Below, one piece after another: positions 17,199 to 20,237 of a stretch of 20,237 bases of DNA. The stretch spans positions 1-20,237 of the forward strand of contig CAKSNZ010000035.1 in NCBI GenBank assembly GCA_934476515.1, given 5' to 3'. The translations under genes and the position numbers were made by a program. Positions within the stretch are counted from its first letter, which is position 1; each line of letters starts with the position of its first letter. Below the pieces are notes generated by a model that saw nothing but the letters and a program-made list of their open reading frames with translations, was not told where the DNA came from and searched no databases. The stretch is from an uncultured Ruminococcus sp. (GTDB lineage: Bacteria; Bacillota; Clostridia; Oscillospirales; Acutalibacteraceae).

Positions 17199-17807
17199 TT
17201 GATTATGACTGTTGAAGGTACAAATAAGGTTTATGATAAGGCAGTAAAGGAGTCTGCTGAAAAGACTGAGAAAATCAAGGATATGTTTGAAAATCTTGGA
17301 TTTGAAAGGGATAAAGTAAAGACTTTATATTTTAATGTTGAAGCTGAATTTGAAAATTTCCAAATTAACAGAACTTGGAAGAAACGATTTAAAGACTATA
17401 GATATACCCACAGAACAAAAATTGAATTTCCGGTTGATAACGAAATGTTGGGTAAAGTTTTGTATGCATTAAGTCGTTCATTGATTCACCCTGAATTTGA
17501 TATTGATTATACAGTTGCTGACCCTGAGAAACCAAAAAATCAGTTGTTAGAAAAGGCAATCAAAGATTCTATGGAAAAAGCTCAAGTGTTGGCTAAAGCA
17601 TCAGGAGTTAAACTAGGAAATATCTTGAATATTGATTATTCATGGGGAGAGGTGGATTTTGTCAGCCGTCCTATGAGAACTTCAATGTATGCCTCTGGTG
17701 TAGCATTACCTTGTACAGCTGTTTCAACCGAGTCTTACGATATTGACATTGACCCTGATGATATTGATGTTTCAGATACAGTAACAGTTGTTTGGAGTAT
17801 TGAATAA
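17199..17807 (+). CDS. SIMPL (DUF541) domain protein; true N-terminus disturbed
   Basis: The given start is the first canonical codon in the main frame (TTG, 17199; 202 residues), but it lacks a ribosome site. The same frame upstream, from 17139, encodes 'IRTVRVTGKGKISVKPDTI', the conserved N-terminal strand of SIMPL proteins, with no ATG, GTG or TTG. A well-placed ATG at 17132 (AAGGA six nt upstream, overlapping the TPR gene end) is one frame off; removing one C of the CC at 17137-17138 would give MYIRTVRVTGKGK. Other family features are 'LIMTVEGTN', 'AIKDSMEKAQVLAKASGVKLGNI' and an end 'VSDTVTVVWSIE', as in DUF541. Biochemical function is unknown. It is translationally coupled to the TPR gene. 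Confidence 0.8.
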   Translation: MIMTVEGTNKVYDKAVKESAEKTEKIKDMFENLGFERDKVKTLYFNVEAEFENFQINRTWKKRFKDYRYTHRTKIEFPVDNEMLGKVLYALSRSLIHPEFDIDYTVADPEKPKNQLLEKAIKDSMEKAQVLAKASGVKLGNILNIDYSWGEVDFVSRPMRTSMYASGVALPCTAVSTESYDIDIDPDDIDVSDTVTVVWSIE

Positions 17808-17910
17808 TACTTTTATCTTTGTTTTGTATGTGATAAGGTTGATAAGTAAATATTAATCGAAAAATATCTATGAAAATTGCAAAGTGTATTTGTTATTATT
17901 AATATACCTA

Positions 17911-17940
17911 TTGTTTTTTTATAGTTGTATGTGTTAAAAT
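17911..17940 (+). promoter_or_regulatory. Probable promoter of the broken TPR paralogue
   Basis: TTGTTT (17911-17916), 18-bp spacer, extended -10 TGT-TAAAAT (17932-17940), about 50 nt before the ATG at 17994. Confidence 0.45.
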
Positions 17941-17993
17941 GCCAATATAGACAGAATACTATTATGAAAAATTTGAAATATTAAAGGTGTTAT

Positions 17994-19040
17994 ATGAACG
18001 ATAAAGAAATTATTAAAGAACTAAAGAGTGTAATGACCGGTGACTTAGAAGAAAGATACTGAGTTCCTAGATAGTATAATTGAAAAATTCGAGGGCAGTA
18101 AAGAGGATAAGGATACAATTTGCGCAATAGGTTTGCTTATTAGTGAAGCTGTTCCTTTTGCCGAAAAAGAAAAACTTGTGCAATCTTTTGAAAAAGAAGT
18201 TCCCAAAATAAGTGAAGAACTAGATAGGATTGCAAATATTATTGGAAACGGTGACTATGATATAGCACTTTCATTAGCAGAAAAGTTGATTGAAGAAGGG
18301 GAAGGCTATATCAATGATGGTACATTTAAAGAAAATTCCAAAATGGTATTTTTCAGCTTTAAAGAATCTATGCAAGAGGTACTTTACCGTTCTTTGCATA
18401 GAAAAGAAAGAAGAGAAATATATGCAGTACAATTTCCGTATGCAACAATATATTTTATGTATGGTTCTGTACTATGGAATTTAGAAAAATTTGAAAAAGC
18501 TCAAACAGCCTTTGAAAAAGCAAGAAAATGGAATCCTGTATCAGCAAGCATCACATTACAATATGCTGAAACTTTAAGTATTAATGGTAATATTAGTGGG
18601 AAAAATGTTTAAAGCTTTTTAATGAAGTTTTTAAATATACTTTTGAACCAAAGGAATTAGCTTATGTTTACAGAACCTTAGGAAAGTTTTTTTCTGAAAA
18701 TGAATTGTGGAAAGAGGCTTATATTTGTTACAATACCAGCCTAAAGTATGATGACAATTCCGGAGACGCTTACAATGAACTTGAGTTTATTCAGGATGAA
18801 AGTGGTATAACTGAAAATGATATTTCATTTGGTGATGAGATGAAGTTTACTAATAATTATGGTATCTCACTAAAGCCAAATCAAAAAATTATAAAATTAG
18901 CAGTTGATTGTGGCGAAGAGGCTTATGCTGAAGAAGATTTTGAAATGGCAAAATATTTCTTGGATATTGCTTATAATCTATCTCCTAAAGCTGAAATCAA
19001 GAACCTGTTGGATGAAATCGAAAAAGAATTAAACTCTTGA
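17994..19040 (+). pseudogene. Frameshifted paralogue of the TPR gene
   Basis: ATG 17994 opens 'MNDKEIIKELKSVMTGDLEERY' then stops (TGA 18060-18062). One extra T there: without it the frame continues 'EFLDSIIEKFEGSKED', which aligns gap-free with the TPR gene at 16138 (GDKEKDLQYL versus GDLEERYEFL). That frame is open to 18612 (TPR core 'FPYATIYFMYGSVLWNLEKFEKAQ...ALEKARKWNPVSA'). A second shift at about 18585-18612, near a GGGAAAAA tract, moves the coding sense to the frame reading 'KCLKLFNEVFKYTFEPKELAYVYRTLG' and ending at 19040 ('AKYFLDIAYNLSPKAEIKNLLDEIEKEL', matching the paralogue's end). Two independent frame losses suggest decay after duplication. The gene has a GGTGTTATATG start context and a weak ribosome site. 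Confidence 0.85.
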
Positions 19041-19060
19041 TTAAAACTTAATAAGTATAG

Positions 19061-19097
19061 AACCAACCTATGAGTAGTTACTTGTAGGTTGGTTTTT
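19061..19097 (+). terminator. Terminator after the TPR paralogue
   Basis: AACCAACCTA / TAGGTTGGTT, 10-bp stem with a 14-nt loop, then TTTGTA. It starts 20 nt after the stop codon. Confidence 0.8.
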
Positions 19098-19236
19098 GTA
19101 TTAAAAAGTTATAAAAATGAAGGTGCAATTTTCTATGATAAAAGTCTTAAGAAGTGGAATTGTTGAATAAGTTATCAAAAGTTTATTAACATTAACTAAA
19201 TAAAGAACTTGTTAAAGGATATTATAAAATCTTTTT

Positions 19237-19283
19237 TTGCCACCAAAACCTCATTAATAGGCTGTTTTTGGGGCAATTTTCTG
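19237..19283 (+). terminator. Orphan terminator-like hairpin upstream of tRNA-Leu
   Basis: TTGCC (bulged A) CCAAAA ... TTTTGG GGCAA, with an inner CCT/AGG stem, followed by TTTTCTGTGTTTTT. No gene lies between it and the terminator at 19061-19097, so it may end a small RNA, act as backup, or shield the tRNA promoter. The rest of 19098-19236 shows no open frame with a ribosome site. Confidence 0.4.
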
Positions 19284-19321
19284 TGTTTTTATCACTTTTT
19301 AAATATTTTTGCAAAAAAGTG

Positions 19322-19350
19322 TTGACTTTTAGGACATCATAAGATATAAT
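19322..19350 (+). promoter_or_regulatory. Promoter of tRNA-Leu
   Basis: TTGACT (19322-19327), exactly 17 bp, TATAAT (19345-19350), 43 nt before the mature tRNA 5' end. Near-perfect sigma-A promoter. Confidence 0.85.
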
Positions 19351-19393
19351 AAATATCGTTGTTGAGGACAACAAAACGCAAAATAAAATATAT

Positions 19394-19478
19394 GCGGGTG
19401 TGGCGGAATTGGCAGACGCGCTAGATTTAGGTTCTAGTGTTCACCGACGTGCAGGTTCAAGTCCTGTCACCCGCACCA
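19394..19478 (+). tRNA. tRNA-Leu (anticodon UAG)
   Basis: 85 nt including an encoded CCA (19476-19478). Acceptor GCGGGTG / CACCCGC; anticodon stem CTAGA / TCTAG with loop TTTAGGT, anticodon TAG at 19428-19430, reading CUN leucine codons; a long class II variable arm (TGTTCACCGACG region); T-arm with GGTTCAAGTCC. It is transcribed alone from the promoter at 19322 and ended by its own hairpin. It directly precedes the 307-bp repeat array, whose units carry sequence complementary to this tRNA. Confidence 0.97.
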
Positions 19479-19479
19479 T

Positions 19480-19516
19480 AAAAATAGACAACACGTTAGT
19501 GTTGTCTATTTTTATT
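19480..19516 (+). terminator. Terminator of tRNA-Leu
   Basis: AAAAATAGACAACAC-GTTA-GTGTTGTCTATTTTT, a 15-bp perfect stem whose 3' arm ends in TTTTT. It starts 2 nt after the tRNA CCA. Its tail (TTTTTATTATAC.AGCAA) resembles the tail of the repeat-unit terminators. Confidence 0.9.
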
Positions 19517-19529
19517 ATACCAGCAAAGC

Positions 19530-19820
19530 GGTGACAGGACTTGAAAGTGTGACGAGAACGACTGCTGCCGGTGGCAGATGAAAGGAGTTCGAGGAAGAGC
19601 TACAACAGGGAGTTTGAGGCAGTGCATTTATGCACAACGCTAAACGACCATGTTGTACTTGGAGTTAAGAAAACAGTCCGGTGGACTGTTTTTAGGGAGG
19701 GCGTAGATGCCTCTATCCTTTCGTATTTGTGCTTAATAAGCGAGGTAGGCAGTAGTGAAAGAAGAAAGTATGTCACCCATAACCATAATAAAAAGTACAT
19801 CGGTACTTCTCTTTTTCTTT
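19530..19820 (+). ncRNA. Candidate structured RNA, copy 1
   Basis: A proposed RNA of roughly 290 nt. Its 5' segment GGTGACA can pair with TGTCACC at 19771-19777 to close the whole unit. Inside are a CTGCC-GGT-GGCAG hairpin (19563-19575), a GTGCA-TTTA-TGCAC hairpin (19622-19635), a 10-bp AAAACAGTCC / GGACTGTTTT hairpin (19670-19692), a GGAGG / CCTCT stem (19696-19715) and GCTT-AAT-AAGC. A terminator hairpin follows at 19793-19808. I do not recognise the family, and no dedicated promoter is visible after the tRNA terminator. It could be transcribed separately, by readthrough, or be processed. Confidence 0.6.
19793..19820 (+). terminator. Terminator of repeat copy 1
   Basis: AAGTAC-ATCG-GTACTT, a 6-bp stem, then CTCTTTTTCTTT. 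It is weaker than the same element in copy 2. Confidence 0.6.
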
Positions 19821-19836
19821 ATACAACAAGCAATAG

Positions 19837-20125
19837 GGTGACAGGACTTGAAAGTGTGACGAGAACGACTGCTGCCGGTGGCAGAAGAAAGGAGTTCGAG
19901 GAAGAGCTACAACAGGGAGTTTGAGGAAGTGCATTTATGCACAACGCTAAACGACCATGTTGTACTTGGAGTTAAGAAAACAATTCTATAAATTGTTTTT
20001 AGGGAGGGCGTAGATGCCTCTATCCTTTCGTATTTGTGCTTAATAAGCGAGGTAGGCAGTAGTGCAAGAAGAAAGTATGTCACCCATAACCATAATGAGA
20101 AGTACATTGGTACTTCTCTTTTTAT
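19837..20125 (+). ncRNA. Candidate structured RNA, copy 2
   Basis: Same layout as copy 1, with a longer closing helix: GGGTGACA (from 19836) against TGTCACCC (20078-20085). The central hairpin reads AAAACAATT / AATTGTTTT (19977-19999). It keeps the stem of copy 1 while changing both sides of two base pairs (G-C to A-T and C-G to T-A), with a new loop. Most other differences from copy 1 are single substitutions. Confidence 0.6.
20097..20125 (+). terminator. Terminator of repeat copy 2
   Basis: GAGAAGTAC-ATTG-GTACTTCTC, a 9-bp perfect stem, followed by TTTTTATTT. Confidence 0.85.
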
Positions 20126-20143
20126 TTATACAACAAGCCCTAG

Positions 20144-20237
20144 GGTGACAGGACTTAAAGGTGACGAGAACGACTGCTGCCGGTGGCAGAAGAAAGGAGT
20201 TCGAGGAAGAGCTACAACAGGGAGTTTGAGGAAGTGC
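20144..20237 (+). ncRNA. Candidate structured RNA, copy 3 (5' part only)
   Basis: The first 94 nt of a third unit, nearly identical to copy 2 apart from a small change in ACTTAAAGGTGACG, where copies 1 and 2 have ACTTGAAAGTGTGACG. It continues beyond the window. Confidence 0.55.

Larger units (their letters stand above)
19530..20237 (+). repeat. Tandem array of a 307-bp unit (2.3 copies, runs off the window)
   Basis: The motif GGTGACAGGACTT recurs at 19530, 19837 and 20144, so the spacing is exactly 307 bp twice. By hand alignment, copies 1 and 2 differ at about 16 of 307 positions, seven of them in one hairpin. Copy 3 is cut by the window end and has a 2-nt deletion near its start. The array is visibly richer in G+C than the flanking sequence and contains no convincing gene on either strand. 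Confidence 0.95.

Noticed and set aside
19530..19820. Known house-keeping RNAs (RNase P RNA, tmRNA, 6S, SRP RNA) or a T-box leader
   Set aside because: I see no RNase P core motif, no tmRNA T-arm with CCA end or tag frame, and no T-box antiterminator motif. A tandem array would also be unexpected. A model search is still the decisive test.
19571..19924. A 117-codon plus-strand frame crossing repeat copies 1 and 2
   Set aside because: It runs across the terminator of copy 1 and the unit junction, has no ribosome site, and its VTGLES stretch is just the antisense tRNA end in translation. The compensatory changes in the hairpin favour RNA.
19600..20107. Two matching 66-codon minus-strand frames (MYFLLWLWVTYFLL...), one in each repeat copy
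   Set aside because: They look membrane-like, but they follow from near-identical DNA, lack ribosome sites, and start at the terminator hairpin. Conservation between copies is explained by the repeat itself.
19530..20237. CRISPR array
   Set aside because: The whole 307-bp unit repeats, with no short repeat alternating with unique spacers.

Overview
The window is an AT-rich stretch of a Gram-positive, low-GC genome. It most resembles a gut Clostridia member of the Ruminococcus/Oscillospirales type. The grounds are strong GGAGG-type ribosome binding sites, near-consensus TTGACA/TATAAT promoters, Rho-independent terminators after most genes, and many secreted Lys-rich proteins built from BspA-type leucine-rich repeats (LRRs), Ig-like modules and a CBM25-like starch-binding module. 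The species cannot be named from this sequence alone.

Left part (1-5410, all minus strand): a secreted BspA-like LRR protein (95-1867) with a textbook promoter. Next is a two-gene unit of secreted proteins (3417 down to 2079), whose second gene, an RsiV/DUF3298-like protein, is frameshifted at an A8 run. Then comes adenine deaminase (ade, 3665-5392), the only clear metabolic enzyme.

Middle (5849-15849, plus strand): a secreted papain-type cysteine protease with a C-terminal CBM25-like module, interrupted by one in-frame TAA. Next is a 939-residue secreted protein joining an LRR array to a Cys/His peptidase-like domain and Ig-like modules. A three-gene unit follows (small membrane protein, HExxH metallopeptidase, lipoprotein), then a 1133-residue secreted multidomain protein with Ig-like, Cys-pair and FN3-like modules. 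These genes look like an outward-facing set for adhesion and proteolysis.

Right part (16138-19040): a TPR protein, a SIMPL (DUF541) protein with a disturbed start region, and a frameshifted second copy of the TPR gene. Counting both TPR-copy shifts, the window holds four single-base-scale frame disruptions and one nonsense codon. This means either real gene decay or phase variation, or sequencing error.

End (19394-20237): tRNA-Leu(UAG) with its own promoter and terminator, then a tandem array of a 307-bp unit (two full copies and the start of a third, continuing past the window). The units look like repeated structured non-coding RNA genes. Each full unit ends in a terminator hairpin, its two ends can pair into a closing helix, one internal hairpin shows compensatory changes between copies, and each unit opens with 14-17 nt complementary to the 3' part of the adjacent tRNA-Leu. 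I do not recognise this RNA, and it is the most interesting object in the window.
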